Shown here: positions 17,224 through 25,643 of the stretch, piece by piece
How positions within the stretch are numbered: the stretch's first letter is position 1
How the letters are laid out: each line of letters begins with the position of its first letter
Source of the DNA: JAWRCU01 sp033542235
GTDB taxonomy: Bacteria > Pseudomonadota > Alphaproteobacteria > Rhizobiales > Rhizobiaceae
NCBI RefSeq assembly: GCF_033542235.1
Contig: NZ_JAWRCU010000012.1
Location: 62,001-126,000 of the forward strand
DNA length: 64,000 nt
Direction of reading: 5' to 3'
Notes under the pieces: generated by a model
Seen by the model: only the letters and a program-made list of their open reading frames with translations
Database searches by the model: none
What the model was told of the DNA's origin: nothing
Program-made: the position numbers and the translations under genes

Positions 17224-18057
17224 CTAATGCGACATGAACAGAGGCACTGGCCCATGGTCGAGCAGCGACCGCGTGACGCCGCCCAAGATTGCCTCCCGAA
17301 AGCGCGAGTGCACGAATGCCCCCATCACGATCATGTCGATGTCTTCTTCGGCGACGAACAGGCGCATGCGTTCCGCCACATCTGCCTGCCTTGCCGCCAG
17401 GGTCGCGAGCTTGCAGTCGATTTCGTGCATGGAGAGATAGGACGCGAGATCGGCGCCCGGCGCCATTCTGGAGAGGTCCTTCTCTCCGGTGACCGTTACG
17501 GCAACTACCATTTCGGCTGAACGCAGAAACATCAGTGCGTCACCGACAGCCCGCGCCGCGCGAGCGCTGCCGTCCCAGGCAACGGCTATGCGCCGCGGCT
17601 CTGGCCTGCCGCCATGTTTCGGGATGACGAGAACGGGCCGGCCGCTATCGAAGAGCGCATCTTCGATAGCTTCGCGGCCCGCCTCGCCTGCCTCCGCCGC
17701 ATCGAGAACGGACACGTCGTGAACCCTTGCGAGCTGTGCGAACCGGGTGCTCGGTTCGGAAGCGGTGTGCTCGCAGATCAGTTCCACGCCTGAATGCGCT
17801 ATGAATTTGCCCGCACCATGCAAGGTTACGGATGCGAGCGGCTGTCCCTCTTCCTCGGCACGGGCGCCGGCAGCCCGCGAGTCGAAAGCGGAAGGGAACA
17901 CGCAGAGCGACAGCACTGACCGGTTGTCGGCGGCAAGCCTGGTCGCATATCGCAGCGCCGCCGTTTCCCGGAACGTTGACTGCGACGAAAGCCCGACAAG
18001 CATGCAGCGCGGTCCGCTGGTCGTCCGATCGGCATTGTCCCGAAAAGCGCTTTTCAT
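17224..18057 (-). CDS. Universal stress protein (UspA family)
   Basis: 277 residues from ATG 18057, which overlaps the cytochrome c stop by ATGA. Two Usp-like halves can be seen; the second is the more canonical (RRIAVAWDGSARAARAVGDA and VMGAFVHSRFREAILGGVTR, with the ATP-binding G-x2-G-x9-G(S/T)-like pattern modified). It is similar in architecture to the Usp protein at 52593, so the two are paralogues. Universal stress proteins bind nucleotides and protect cells in stasis and low oxygen. The operon with cytochrome c starts next to two FixK-type boxes. Confidence 0.9.
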   Translation of the reverse strand: MKSAFRDNADRTTSGPRCMLVGLSSQSTFRETAALRYATRLAADNRSVLSLCVFPSAFDSRAAGARAEEEGQPLASVTLHGAGKFIAHSGVELICEHTASEPSTRFAQLARVHDVSVLDAAEAGEAGREAIEDALFDSGRPVLVIPKHGGRPEPRRIAVAWDGSARAARAVGDALMFLRSAEMVVAVTVTGEKDLSRMAPGADLASYLSMHEIDCKLATLAARQADVAERMRLFVAEEDIDMIVMGAFVHSRFREAILGGVTRSLLDHGPVPLFMSH

Positions 18058-18407
18058 CGGGGTTGCAAGCTCCTGAGATAGGCGATGATGGCGTCGATCT
18101 GATCGGGGGACGCGACGAATTCAGGCATATCCGGGTGACCTGTCGAAATACCCTCCGCCAGCGATTCTGCCAGATCCTCGACCGGATATCGGCTGGACAG
18201 AGTTCTGAACGCCGGCGCATCCGGGTGAGGGCTCTTGTCGTTCGAGCCGACGGCATGACAGCGCGCGCAATTTGCTTCGACCAGCGTTCTGCCCCGCGCA
18301 ACGACGGAGTCCGCCCGCCCTGGCATCGCGGCCAAAGAGAGCAAGGCCGCGCACGCGAAGGCTCCCGCTCGCTTGCACGATTCAAATCGGGTGAGGGCTG
18401 TAAGCAT
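18054..18407 (-). CDS. Exported c-type cytochrome, monoheme
   Basis: 117 residues with an N-terminal signal (about 1-32, ending PGRADS). The heme site is CARCH at residues 47-51, with an axial Met in HPDMPEF near residue 93. Size and pattern (FRTLSSRYPVEDLAESLAEG and DQIDAIIAYLRSL) are those of small class I cytochromes. It probably shuttles electrons in the periplasm, perhaps to the cbb3 oxidase encoded in this window. It is the first gene of a pair with usp and lies downstream of the anaerobox pair at 18441 and 18541. Confidence 0.92.
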   Translation of the reverse strand: MLTALTRFESCKRAGAFACAALLSLAAMPGRADSVVARGRTLVEANCARCHAVGSNDKSPHPDAPAFRTLSSRYPVEDLAESLAEGISTGHPDMPEFVASPDQIDAIIAYLRSLQPR

Positions 18408-18440
18408 GCATGAAGTCTAGCTTGAAGATCTCCGTTCGTG

Positions 18441-18454
18441 TTGATCTCGATCAA
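18441..18454. promoter_or_regulatory. FixK/FNR box
   Basis: TTGATCTCGATCAA is a perfect TTGAT-N4-ATCAA anaerobox. For the minus direction a -41.5 position would place the start site at the cytochrome c start codon, which leaves no leader, so this copy may act as a second or repressing site. Confidence 0.8.
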
Positions 18455-18540
18455 CTTCGCGGAGAGTTCGCGAATTCCAGTCATGCCGAGGATCGGTTCG
18501 ACTGATGCATGCCGGCCAGTTGATTTCTTTAGGTCGCACT

Positions 18541-18554
18541 TTGATCCGCATCAA
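18541..18554. promoter_or_regulatory. FixK/FNR box
   Basis: TTGATCCGCATCAA is a perfect anaerobox. At -41.5 it predicts start sites near 18506 for the cytochrome c-usp operon (leader about 100 nt) or near 18589 for hsp20 (leader about 123 nt). Either or both are possible. Confidence 0.8.
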
Positions 18555-18711
18555 TGATGCCAGGGTCGAACTGCCGTTCTGTGAGCGAGCTGCAGGGTGG
18601 CCTGATGACATCGCACCCAGCAGGCGGATTGCAGATTTCCAGCTTCGTCGCTCGCGAAACACCGAAATCCTGCACGGCCTGCACCAGAACGTCTTTCGAT
18701 GGAGTTGAATC

Positions 18712-19236
18712 ATGACCGAAGCCACCAGAATGCCCGTGAAGACCGAGAAGACCACTCCGAAGACCGCGGAATGGGCGCCCTTCGACAGCCTGCGGCGTGA
18801 AATCGACCGGCTGTTCGACGAGTTGCACCCATTTGATTGGCGCCTGCCATCGGGCCGTTCCGTCTTCCGCTTCGAGACACCGAGGTTCCGGGATGACTGG
18901 ACTGTCGCCCCCGCGATGGATCTGGTCGAAAAGGAGAAGGAATACGAGATCTCTGCCGAGCTGCCCGGCATCGACGAGAACAATGTCGAGATCAAGGTCG
19001 CCAACCATACGATGACGATCAAGGGCGAGAAGAAGGAAGAGAAGGAAGACAAGCAGAAGGACTATTACTTGTCCGAGCGCCGTTACGGCGCCTTCCAGCG
19101 CTCTTTCACTTTGCCGCAAGGCATCGACATCGACAAGATCGAGGCAAGTTTCGCCAAGGGCGTGCTTACCGTCAAGCTCCCCAAGACCGCCGAAGCACAA
19201 AAGGCCGAGAAGAAGATCTCGGTGAAGGCCGCCTGA
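18712..19236 (+). CDS. Small heat-shock protein Hsp20
   Basis: 174 residues from ATG 18712, preceded by GGAG. The alpha-crystallin domain spans about 65-165: APAMDLVEKEKEYEISAELP, then GIDENNVEIKVANHTMTIKG and the conserved AxGVLTVKLPK-type end (SFAKGVLTVKLPK). It prevents aggregation of unfolded proteins as an ATP-independent oligomeric chaperone. Downstream genes for a DUF2267 protein and a phosphoribosyltransferase lie on the same strand and may be co-transcribed. Two FixK boxes lie upstream, so low-oxygen induction is plausible. Confidence 0.96.
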   Translation: MTEATRMPVKTEKTTPKTAEWAPFDSLRREIDRLFDELHPFDWRLPSGRSVFRFETPRFRDDWTVAPAMDLVEKEKEYEISAELPGIDENNVEIKVANHTMTIKGEKKEEKEDKQKDYYLSERRYGAFQRSFTLPQGIDIDKIEASFAKGVLTVKLPKTAEAQKAEKKISVKAA

Positions 19237-19252
19237 CGGCTACGTCATGGGA

Positions 19253-19286
19253 GTGTCGGCGCGCGATGTGAACGGCGAGCCGACAC
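19253..19286. other. Intergenic hairpin after hsp20
   Basis: GTGTCGGC (19253-19260) pairs perfectly with GCCGACAC (19279-19286) around an 18-nt loop. No T-run follows. It may be a processing or attenuation site between hsp20 and the DUF2267 gene rather than a true terminator. Confidence 0.35.
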
Positions 19287-19375
19287 CGTCCGGATCTCCG
19301 GCGCCATCAGGCAGGCGTGGTGCGCGTGACGGATGCTTTCTGAAACTGGCCTCGACCGAACGAGGAATGACGATC

Positions 19376-19804
19376 ATGACCCAGACCTCAATCTCGAGTT
19401 TCTCCTACGCGGCTCAGCAAGCGCAGCAATGGGTGAACGAGCTGGCCGAGGATCTCGACTGGAATGTGCATCGCGCATACCACCTTCTCAAGGCCGTCCT
19501 TACGGCTTTGCGGGACTGGCTCTCGCCGGAAGAGGCGGCCGATCTGTCGGCCCAGCTTCCGCTCCTCATCCGTGGCATCTACTTCGAGGGGTGGGATCCA
19601 TCTCTCTCGCCGGCGACGGAGCGCAAGAAGCGGGATTTCGTCATCCGCGTTGAGAAGAGCTTCGGGTTCGAGACCAATATAGACTTCGACACGGCTATCA
19701 ATGCGGTCTTCAAGCTGCTCGACCGGCACATCTCGCATGGTGAGATCGTCGAGGTCAGGAATTCGATGAAGAAGTCGCTACGCGAACTGTGGCCGGCGCA
19801 TTGA
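19376..19804 (+). CDS. DUF2267 domain protein
   Basis: 142 residues from ATG 19376, nine nt after GAGGA; ATG 19367 directly abuts that site and is less likely. The sequence (WVNELAEDLDWNVHRAYHLL, TALRDWLSPEEAADLSAQLP, GIYFEGWDPSLSPATERKKR) matches the DUF2267 family of helical proteins that often occur with stress proteins. Function is unknown. The phosphoribosyltransferase gene starts 3 bp after its stop, so the pair is surely co-transcribed. Confidence 0.85.
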   Translation: MTQTSISSFSYAAQQAQQWVNELAEDLDWNVHRAYHLLKAVLTALRDWLSPEEAADLSAQLPLLIRGIYFEGWDPSLSPATERKKRDFVIRVEKSFGFETNIDFDTAINAVFKLLDRHISHGEIVEVRNSMKKSLRELWPAH

Positions 19805-19807
19805 CCG

Positions 19808-20497
19808 ATGTTCGAAGACAGGCGGCACGCTGGCAGGGTATTGGCGGAAGAGCTGGCAAGGCTCCGCCTGGGCCAGCCGGTGGTCCTCGCGCTTCCCCGC
19901 GGCGGGGTTCCGGTGGGCACTGAGGTGGCAAGGACGCTGCACGCTCCGCTTGACGTCCTCATCGTACGGAAGGTGGGGGCGCCGGGTAATCCGGAGCTTG
20001 CGGCTGCCGCAATCGTCGACGGCGATCCGCCGGATGTCGTCCTCAATCGCGAGGTCATCGAGGCCTATTCCCTCAGCGATACCGAACTGGCGGAGATGAT
20101 CAAGCGCGAGCGGCCGGAACTGGATCGACGCCGGGTCGCCTATCGCGGCTCGCGGCACCCACTGTCCATCGCCGGGAAAACCGCGATTCTTGTCGATGAC
20201 GGTGCCGCGACCGGAACGACAATGAAGGTTGCAATTCGCGCGCTGAAGCGTCGCTCACCTCGACAAATCGTCGTTGCTCTTCCCGTGGCTCCGCGAGACA
20301 CGCTGGCGGAACTCGCCCAGGAAGTGGATCGGGTCGCCTGCATCAGCCAGCCGGCACGTTTCAGGGCGCTCGGTTATCACTATCTGCGCTTCCCTCAGTT
20401 GACGGATGAAGAGGTGGCCGGCGTGCTGCAAGAGGCTGCGCAGGAACCGTTTCAGCCATCGAAACGCGGCGATGCCGACAGCTCAATGATCATATGA
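19808..20497 (+). CDS. Phosphoribosyltransferase-family protein
   Basis: 229 residues. The type I PRTase signature is clear: TAILVDDGAATGTTMKVAIR (about residues 124-143), which binds the ribose phosphate of PRPP. The N-terminal segment VVLALPRGGVPVGTEVARTL and LDVLIVRKVGAPGNPELAAA are characteristic of a stand-alone family found beside stress genes and sometimes fused to hydrolases. The base substrate is unknown and may not be a purine or pyrimidine. It is tightly linked to the DUF2267 gene. Confidence 0.9.
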   Translation: MFEDRRHAGRVLAEELARLRLGQPVVLALPRGGVPVGTEVARTLHAPLDVLIVRKVGAPGNPELAAAAIVDGDPPDVVLNREVIEAYSLSDTELAEMIKRERPELDRRRVAYRGSRHPLSIAGKTAILVDDGAATGTTMKVAIRALKRRSPRQIVVALPVAPRDTLAELAQEVDRVACISQPARFRALGYHYLRFPQLTDEEVAGVLQEAAQEPFQPSKRGDADSSMII

Positions 20498-20548
20498 CGC
20501 TTGCAAGGAGCAGTATGCCGACCTTGCAGACTTTACAGAAGCGCCGGA

Positions 20549-20716
20549 CTATTCGTCTGGATCGTTAGGCTTCGGGTGAGGCAGCTTGTTGGCTGCCTCC
20601 TCGGCTAAGAGCTGCTCCAACAGTCGGCGCTTGTCCGGATCTGCCTCGGTTTCCAGCCTTCGCTGGAAATCCTTCATGTTCTCGGCGTGGACGAACTTGT
20701 TGTGGCGGTCCACCAT
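20549..20716 (-). CDS. Conserved small hydrophilic protein, 55 residues
   Basis: The start is ATG 20716 (MVDRHNKFVHAENMKDFQRR), preceded by GGGAG; a longer frame to 20752 would run through the leader. The protein is highly charged with a helical look (LETEADPDKRRLLEQLLAEE) and a Pro-rich end (PHPKPNDPDE). No cysteine or membrane segment is present. It resembles small hypothetical proteins seen in rhizobial stress islands. The box at 20794 would give a 43-nt leader, so low-oxygen induction is likely. Confidence 0.65.
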   Translation of the reverse strand: MVDRHNKFVHAENMKDFQRRLETEADPDKRRLLEQLLAEEAANKLPHPKPNDPDE

Positions 20717-20793
20717 GGCGCTCCCTCGAAGGCCATCCCCGATCTTTAACAAACGATAGGTCAGGGCAGGGCAGGGAGTCTAGTCACCTTGGG

Positions 20794-20807
20794 TTGATAT
20801 GGATCAA
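20794..20807. promoter_or_regulatory. FixK/FNR box
   Basis: TTGATATGGATCAA is a perfect anaerobox. At -41.5 it predicts a minus-strand start near 20759, 43 nt before the ATG of the 55-residue protein. Confidence 0.82.
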
Positions 20808-20991
20808 CGCCATCCGCATTCTGCCGGAGCATCATATGTCAATTCTCGTCCGTCAGGGCCCCGTCCCCCGCCCCGACAGACCGGCGGCGGCAGGTCCTAC
20901 CCCTCTCCGATCAGCCGCCGCCCTTTCTTTGAGCCGACGCTGTCGAATGTTGTCGCGATTGAAATCGCTTCTACATCGATTGACCAGCAGA

Positions 20992-21005
20992 TTGATGCGG
21001 ATCAA
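20992..21005. promoter_or_regulatory. FixK/FNR box
   Basis: TTGATGCGGATCAA is a perfect anaerobox. At -41.5 it predicts a plus-strand start near 21040, 28 nt before the ATG at 21068. Confidence 0.85.
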
Positions 21006-21067
21006 CGCCGGCCTCCGCTTGTGGAGGCACCGTACTTCGCTGCATCGCTGCATGAAGGAATGGAGCT

Positions 21068-21520
21068 ATGTGGATACGTGTTCTCAGTCCGGCCGAATGC
21101 ACCCAGGTGCTGTCTGATCACCGCATCGCATATCTTGCCTGTGCGAAAGAGGAACGTCCCTATGTCGTCCCGATCTACTATGCCTACTGGGATCACGCCC
21201 TTTACGCATTCTCCATGCCCGGCAGGAAGATTGAATGGATGCGGGCCAATGCAATAGTCTCGCTATTGGTCGAGGAGAAGGAGCGCGGGAGGGAATGGAA
21301 GAGCGTGGTCATCGAAGGCCGATACGAAGAATTGCCGGACAGCGTTGGTCACAAGGTCGAGCGTGACCGATGCTGGGCGTTGCTCAGCAAGCATGCCAAC
21401 TGGTGGGAGCCCGGCGCGCTGAAGCCTGTGACGCCGCCTTTGTCGAACCACTCCGAGCATATCTTTTACCGGATCCTTATCGATCGAGTTTCGGGGCGCG
21501 AGGCGAAGGAAGGGCGGTAG
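21068..21520 (+). CDS. Pyridoxamine 5'-phosphate oxidase-like protein
   Basis: 150 residues. The pattern MWIRVLSPAECTQVLSDHRI, AYLACAKEERPYVVPIYYAY and LYAFSMPGRKIEWMRANAIV is typical of the PNPOx-like FMN/nucleotide-binding family with a split-barrel fold, close to nitroimidazole-resistance (NimA-like) proteins. It is distinct in sequence from the PNPOx-like protein at 11374. A FixK-type box lies upstream at a class II distance. It may bind flavin or heme and protect against reactive small molecules; the true substrate is unknown. Confidence 0.83.
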   Translation: MWIRVLSPAECTQVLSDHRIAYLACAKEERPYVVPIYYAYWDHALYAFSMPGRKIEWMRANAIVSLLVEEKERGREWKSVVIEGRYEELPDSVGHKVERDRCWALLSKHANWWEPGALKPVTPPLSNHSEHIFYRILIDRVSGREAKEGR

Positions 21521-21649
21521 ACGAGCAGCGCTTCGGACGGAACCGAACGACCGCGTCAGCGAAAAGCGCGCAGCTGCTGTTGGGGCAAATGCGATGGGTG
21601 ACCGATAGAAAAGAGCGCCGTGGCGAACGCACGCCCGTCCAGGGCTCGC

Positions 21650-24331
21650 TCAGCCGAGTTCGAGGGTGACGATCGAGAGGCCCGGCTGTTCCGGGTGATG
21701 CATTACGGAAAATCCGAATTCTCTGCACATCTGAAGCATCTTCTCGTTCTCGCTGAGCACAAATCCTTCGATCGACCCTATTCCTTCCGCCTTGGCATAG
21801 TCGACGATCTGCTTGAGCAGCCTCCAGCCAAGTCCATGACCCTGCTGATCGGTCCGCACGAGCAATGCGTACTCGCCCTTCGAACGGTCGGGATCGCATG
21901 ACAGCCGGCCGACTCCGGCCAGCGACCCGCTCTCCGACTCCAGCACTACGAAGGCGATGTCGCGATCGTAATCGAGTTGCGTGAGGCGCTTCAGCATAGC
22001 CTCGTCAAAACTCTTGCGCGATGCCAGGAAGCGCAGCCGGATGTCATCGGGCGAGACCTTCGCAAAGAAATCGGGATAGAGGTCGATGTCGGCCGGTTTG
22101 ATCGGACGGATATGATAGCGCGAGCTGCCCGACGAAAAATCGGCTGCCCACGCCGACGGGTAGGGCCGGATGGCAAGCGCGGGATTGGGACCGAGCTCTT
22201 CGACGGCCTTCGGATCGATCTCTATTCGAGCATCGAGTGCGATCACGCCGTCGGCGTTGGCAAGCAGAGGATTGACGTCGGCCGAGACGACGCAGGGGAA
22301 ATCGACAGTCATCTGCGACAGGCTGTTGAGTGCTTTCGCGATCGCCGTTCGATCTGCAGGTCTGTGGTCGCGAAAACCGGCTAAGAGCCGCCCCACACGC
22401 GTGCCTGCGATGAGATCTTCCGCCAGAACATCGTCGAGGGGGGGCAACGCGACTTGAGTGTCGTCCAGGAGCTCGACCGCGACGCCGCCTGCGCCGAACA
22501 GGATCACTGGGCCGAAAATGGGATCGCGGGTCATGCCCAGGATGAGCTCCTGCGCGTCTTTGCGAACCACCATCGGCTGGACGGCAAAGCCGTCGATCGT
22601 TGCGTTTGGCGCTTGTTTCCCCACCCGCTCCGCGATAGCGGCTGCAGCCTCCACTGCAGCCTCGGGAGTGGCGATGTTCAGCGCCACGCCGCCGACATCG
22701 GACTTGTGCGTGATCGACGTCGACAGAAGCTTCACGACGACGGCTTCCGAGCGTGCGAGCAATCGCTTTGCTGCGCTGCCGGCGCCTTGTGGCGTTTTGG
22801 CGATCACAGTCTCTGCGATGGGGATGCCATATGCGGAGAGGGCTGCTTTCGCTTCCGGCTCGGTCAGCACGTGGCGCCCCTCCTTTGCCGCTTGCCGGAA
22901 CACCAGGCGAGCCGCTTCGTAATTGCCGGCGATATCTTCGCTGCGGCTCGACGGCACCCGCATCAGCGCCTTCTGCGCCCGTGACCAATTGCTGAGATAT
23001 GACAGCGCGGTGGCAGCGTCGGCCGGTGTCTCATAGCTCGCAACACCTGCCTCGCGAAGGATGCGGCGCCCGTCTCGCGCGGTTCGCTCGCCGAGCCAGC
23101 AGGTGAGGATCGGCTTGCCATTGATGCGTCCGTGGTCGGCGAGCCCGGCGACTGCCTTCGCTGCGTCGCTCGACGAGGCAAGCGCCGTCGGGCAGTTCAG
23201 CACCAGGAGCGCATCGACACCAGCTTCCGCGGCCACTGCCTCGACGCCTACGCGATATCGATCCGGGGGTGCATCGCCGATGATGTCGACAGGATTGCCG
23301 TGCGACCATGTCGGCGGCAGCAACTTGCCCAGCCTGGCGAGCGTCTCCGGCGAGAGCTCCGCCAGTTCGCCTTTGCCCTCGATCAGCTGGTCGACCGCCA
23401 ATACGCCGGCGCCACCGCCATTGGTCACGATGGCTACGCGGCTTCGCTGGAGCGGCGCGAAACGGGCCGTCGCTTCGACCGCGTGGAACAGCTCGCTGAG
23501 GCCGTCGACACGCAGGATGCCGGCTCGCCGCAGGGCCGCGTCGGCGACCTTGTCCGCACCCGAAAGCGCGCCGGTATGGGTTGCCGCTGCTTTGGCAGCC
23601 GCTGCATGCCGCCCCGATTTGATGGCGATCACGGGCTTTATGCGGGAAGCCGCACGCGCGGCCGACATGAACTTGCGCGCGTTGGGTATCGTCTCGAGAT
23701 ACATCACGATTGCGCGAGCCCTGGAATCTCCCGCAAGCATGTCGAGCCAGTCCCCGACGTCCACGTCGGCCATGTCGCCCAGCGAGACGATGTGTGAAAA
23801 ACCGATGTCGTTGTCGGCCGCCCAGTCTATCAGGCCCGTCGTGATGGCTCCGGACTGCGAGAGAAGCGCGATGTTTCCCGGCTTTGCCGCGACATGGGCG
23901 AAGCTTGCGTTGAGCTTCGCCGATGGGATCATCAGCCCCACCGTGTTCGGACCGACGATACGGAAAAGGTTTGGCTTGGCGGCGTCGAGCATCGCCTGCC
24001 TCAATCCGTTCTCGCGGGTCAGCCCGGCGGTGATGACGACAGCAGCGCGGGTGCCCTTTTCGCCGAGCTCGTGGATGATCTTGGGAACAGTGCGGGGTGG
24101 CGTTACAATTACCCCGAGATCGGGTACGCCGGGCAAATCACTGACATTGCGATAGCAACGACGTCCCGCCACTTCGCCGTATTTGGGATTTACAGGCCAA
24201 ATCTCGCCTTCGAATCCGGCTTCGACGATGTTTCTCGCGACCACGTGGCCGACGGATCCCGTTCGTACCGATCCGCCTATTACAGCGACTGATTTCGGAT
24301 GGACGACGTGCTCAAGGTTTCGGATCGTCAA
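21650..24331 (-). CDS. NDP-forming acyl-CoA synthetase fused to GNAT acetyltransferase (Pat/Acd-like)
   Basis: 893 residues from TTG 24331, eight nt after AGGAG; the frame extending to 24547 would include the FixK box. Order: CoA-binding domain (VVHPKSVAVIGGSVRTGSVG), succinyl-CoA-ligase-like domain with the HTGALSG motif, ATP-grasp domain (VVVKLLSTSITHKSDVGGVA), and a C-terminal GNAT domain (YALLVRTDQQGHGLGWRLLK). This is the architecture of PatZ-like protein lysine acetyltransferases and of ADP-forming acetyl-CoA synthetases. The visible His in the acyl-CoA synthetase half suggests retained catalysis, but this is unproven. A box at a 17-nt leader distance suggests low-oxygen expression. Confidence 0.9.
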   Translation of the reverse strand: MTIRNLEHVVHPKSVAVIGGSVRTGSVGHVVARNIVEAGFEGEIWPVNPKYGEVAGRRCYRNVSDLPGVPDLGVIVTPPRTVPKIIHELGEKGTRAAVVITAGLTRENGLRQAMLDAAKPNLFRIVGPNTVGLMIPSAKLNASFAHVAAKPGNIALLSQSGAITTGLIDWAADNDIGFSHIVSLGDMADVDVGDWLDMLAGDSRARAIVMYLETIPNARKFMSAARAASRIKPVIAIKSGRHAAAAKAAATHTGALSGADKVADAALRRAGILRVDGLSELFHAVEATARFAPLQRSRVAIVTNGGGAGVLAVDQLIEGKGELAELSPETLARLGKLLPPTWSHGNPVDIIGDAPPDRYRVGVEAVAAEAGVDALLVLNCPTALASSSDAAKAVAGLADHGRINGKPILTCWLGERTARDGRRILREAGVASYETPADAATALSYLSNWSRAQKALMRVPSSRSEDIAGNYEAARLVFRQAAKEGRHVLTEPEAKAALSAYGIPIAETVIAKTPQGAGSAAKRLLARSEAVVVKLLSTSITHKSDVGGVALNIATPEAAVEAAAAIAERVGKQAPNATIDGFAVQPMVVRKDAQELILGMTRDPIFGPVILFGAGGVAVELLDDTQVALPPLDDVLAEDLIAGTRVGRLLAGFRDHRPADRTAIAKALNSLSQMTVDFPCVVSADVNPLLANADGVIALDARIEIDPKAVEELGPNPALAIRPYPSAWAADFSSGSSRYHIRPIKPADIDLYPDFFAKVSPDDIRLRFLASRKSFDEAMLKRLTQLDYDRDIAFVVLESESGSLAGVGRLSCDPDRSKGEYALLVRTDQQGHGLGWRLLKQIVDYAKAEGIGSIEGFVLSENEKMLQMCREFGFSVMHHPEQPGLSIVTLELG

Positions 24332-24382
24332 TGCTCGATCTCCTGTCTTTCTGCATGGTCCAAAACGAAGCCCGAACCGTCG

Positions 24383-24396
24383 TTGCTCTGGATCAA
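24383..24396. promoter_or_regulatory. FixK-type box
   Basis: TTGCTCTGGATCAA fits TTGA/C-N6-T/GCAA. At -41.5 it predicts a minus-strand start near 24348, giving a 17-nt leader that holds the AGGAG site of the TTG-started gene. Confidence 0.72.
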
Positions 24397-24651
24397 AGCG
24401 GTAGTGCGTGCCACGACCCGAGACGAGGCTCCGCTTTGGACAATTAAGTAGGGCTGGATGGCCGACTATGTCAGCAGCGAAAATTGGGCTCGCCGGGGCC
24501 GATTCCATCGTTTCGATGGCCATTGTCAAAATCCGGACCTCGCGCATGTCCTGGATTATTGAGCGAAGTTCGCCTTCCCGCGACGCAATAGTGGGCTCGG
24601 GAACGATTATCCCGTCCGGAGCCGAGGCGCGAAACGAGGCCTGAAGCGTGA

Positions 24652-24665
24652 TTGCTTTGAATCAA
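24652..24665. promoter_or_regulatory. FixK-type box
   Basis: TTGCTTTGAATCAA fits TTGA/C-N6-T/GCAA. At -41.5 it predicts a plus-strand start near 24700, 53 nt before the GTG of the DUF302 gene. Confidence 0.68.
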
Positions 24666-24752
24666 GGCGATCGTCCGGGGCAGCGAATATTTTTGGCAGA
24701 TGCGGGCTTACGTAACTCAAGTCAACGTCCTTCGGATAATGGCGAGGAACTT

Positions 24753-25139
24753 GTGACCTACTATTTCAGCAGAACGCTCGACATGAAGTTCGACGATGCG
24801 GTGTCCCACGTCACCCAAGCGCTTGCGGCAAAAGGGTTCGGCGTCGTATCGGCGATCGATGTGCGTGCCACGATGAAGAATAAGGTCGGTGTCGAGTTCA
24901 AGCCCTACACCATCCTCGGTGCCTGCAATCCGCACTTCGCGTGGCGTGCCTTGCAGGCCGAGGACAAGATCGGCACCATGCTGCCGTGCAACGTGATCGT
25001 ACAGGAGACGGACCCCGGCAAAGTCGAGGTCGCTGCGGTGGATCCTGTTGCGTCAATGGCCGCTATCGAGAATCCAGACCTTGCGCATGTCGCCGGCGAA
25101 GTCCGCAGCCTGCTTGAGGACATGGTCAGAAATCTGTGA
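24753..25139 (+). CDS. DUF302 domain protein
   Basis: 128 residues from GTG 24753, four nt after GAGGA; the start VTYYFSRTLDMKFDDAVSHV matches the usual DUF302 N-terminus, so the longer frame from 24648 is rejected. Family marks are ALAAKGFGVVSAIDVRATMK, FKPYTILGACNPHFAWRALQ and GTMLPCNVIVQE. DUF302 proteins are small alpha/beta proteins found in oxidative- and sulfur-stress contexts; function is unresolved. It opens a probable operon with thioredoxin and an MgtC-like protein. Confidence 0.88.
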   Translation: MTYYFSRTLDMKFDDAVSHVTQALAAKGFGVVSAIDVRATMKNKVGVEFKPYTILGACNPHFAWRALQAEDKIGTMLPCNVIVQETDPGKVEVAAVDPVASMAAIENPDLAHVAGEVRSLLEDMVRNL

Positions 25140-25182
25140 CCACGAGGTCAAAAGGAGAGCCCCGACAGCGGGTGCTGAGTCG

Positions 25183-25629
25183 ATGAATGGGAACCTGGTT
25201 GTTTGTGGCAAGTGCGCGGCCGTGAATCGGCTGCCCCCGTCGCGCTCGGCTGAAACCGCAAAATGCGGCGCCTGCGGCAGCAAACTGTTTGCTGGTCGCC
25301 CTGAGGACGTCGACGCGAAGACGTTCGATCGACATATCAGCCGCAGCACCTTACCTGTGCTCGTCGACATATGGGCGCCGTGGTGTGGTCCGTGTCGAAT
25401 GATGGCACCTGCTTATGAAGCTGCCGCCCGCGCGCTCGAACCCAATTTGCAGCTCATCAAGCTCAATTCGGATAGTCAGCCTGAAGTCGCGTCAAGGCTC
25501 GGCATACGAGGCATTCCGACGATGATCCTGTTTCAAGGAGGTCGGGAGATCGCGCGCAGTTCAGGGGCGAAGAGCGCCACCCAGATCATCGACTGGGTCC
25601 GCAACCAATTGCCTTCGGCCTCTGCTTAA
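25183..25629 (+). CDS. trxC: Thioredoxin 2 (TrxC type)
   Basis: 148 residues from ATG 25183, preceded by an AAAGGAGA site farther upstream. The N-terminal zinc module has Cys 8, 11, 28 and 31, as in TrxC. The thioredoxin fold carries the active site WCGPC at 67-71 and the cis-proline segment GIRGIPTMILF. It reduces disulfides in the cytoplasm and in E. coli is linked to oxidative stress. It lies 43 bp after the DUF302 gene and 14 bp before the MgtC-like gene. Confidence 0.95.
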   Translation: MNGNLVVCGKCAAVNRLPPSRSAETAKCGACGSKLFAGRPEDVDAKTFDRHISRSTLPVLVDIWAPWCGPCRMMAPAYEAAARALEPNLQLIKLNSDSQPEVASRLGIRGIPTMILFQGGREIARSSGAKSATQIIDWVRNQLPSASA

Positions 25630-25643
25630 AAGACATTCTGCCG

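Larger units (their letters stand above)
18408..18711. other. Divergent intergenic region with two FixK-type boxes
   Basis: This 304-bp gap separates the cytochrome c-usp pair (minus) from hsp20 (plus). It holds two 14-bp boxes whose centres are exactly 100 bp apart. Frames inside it (for example 18505-18708) have no recognisable protein content. No RNA thermometer of the ROSE type could be recognised before hsp20. Confidence 0.7.
20753..21067. other. Intergenic region with two FixK-type boxes
   Basis: This 315-bp gap separates the divergent 55-residue protein gene (minus) and the PNPOx-like gene (plus). It holds one box near each gene (20794 and 20992), each at a distance suited to its neighbour. 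No convincing coding sequence is seen inside it. Confidence 0.7.
24332..24752. other. Divergent intergenic region with two FixK-type boxes
   Basis: 421 bp between the acyl-CoA synthetase-GNAT gene (minus) and the DUF302 gene (plus). Each gene has its own box with a TTGC left half (24383 and 24652). The rest shows no convincing gene, although short frames exist (24408-24644). Confidence 0.7.

Noticed and set aside
18660..18711. ROSE-type RNA thermometer before hsp20
   Set aside because: No clear anti-ribosome-site pairing of the ROSE type was found.
18529..19200. 223-residue minus-strand frame
   Set aside because: Antisense to hsp20; the plus strand encodes a canonical alpha-crystallin domain.
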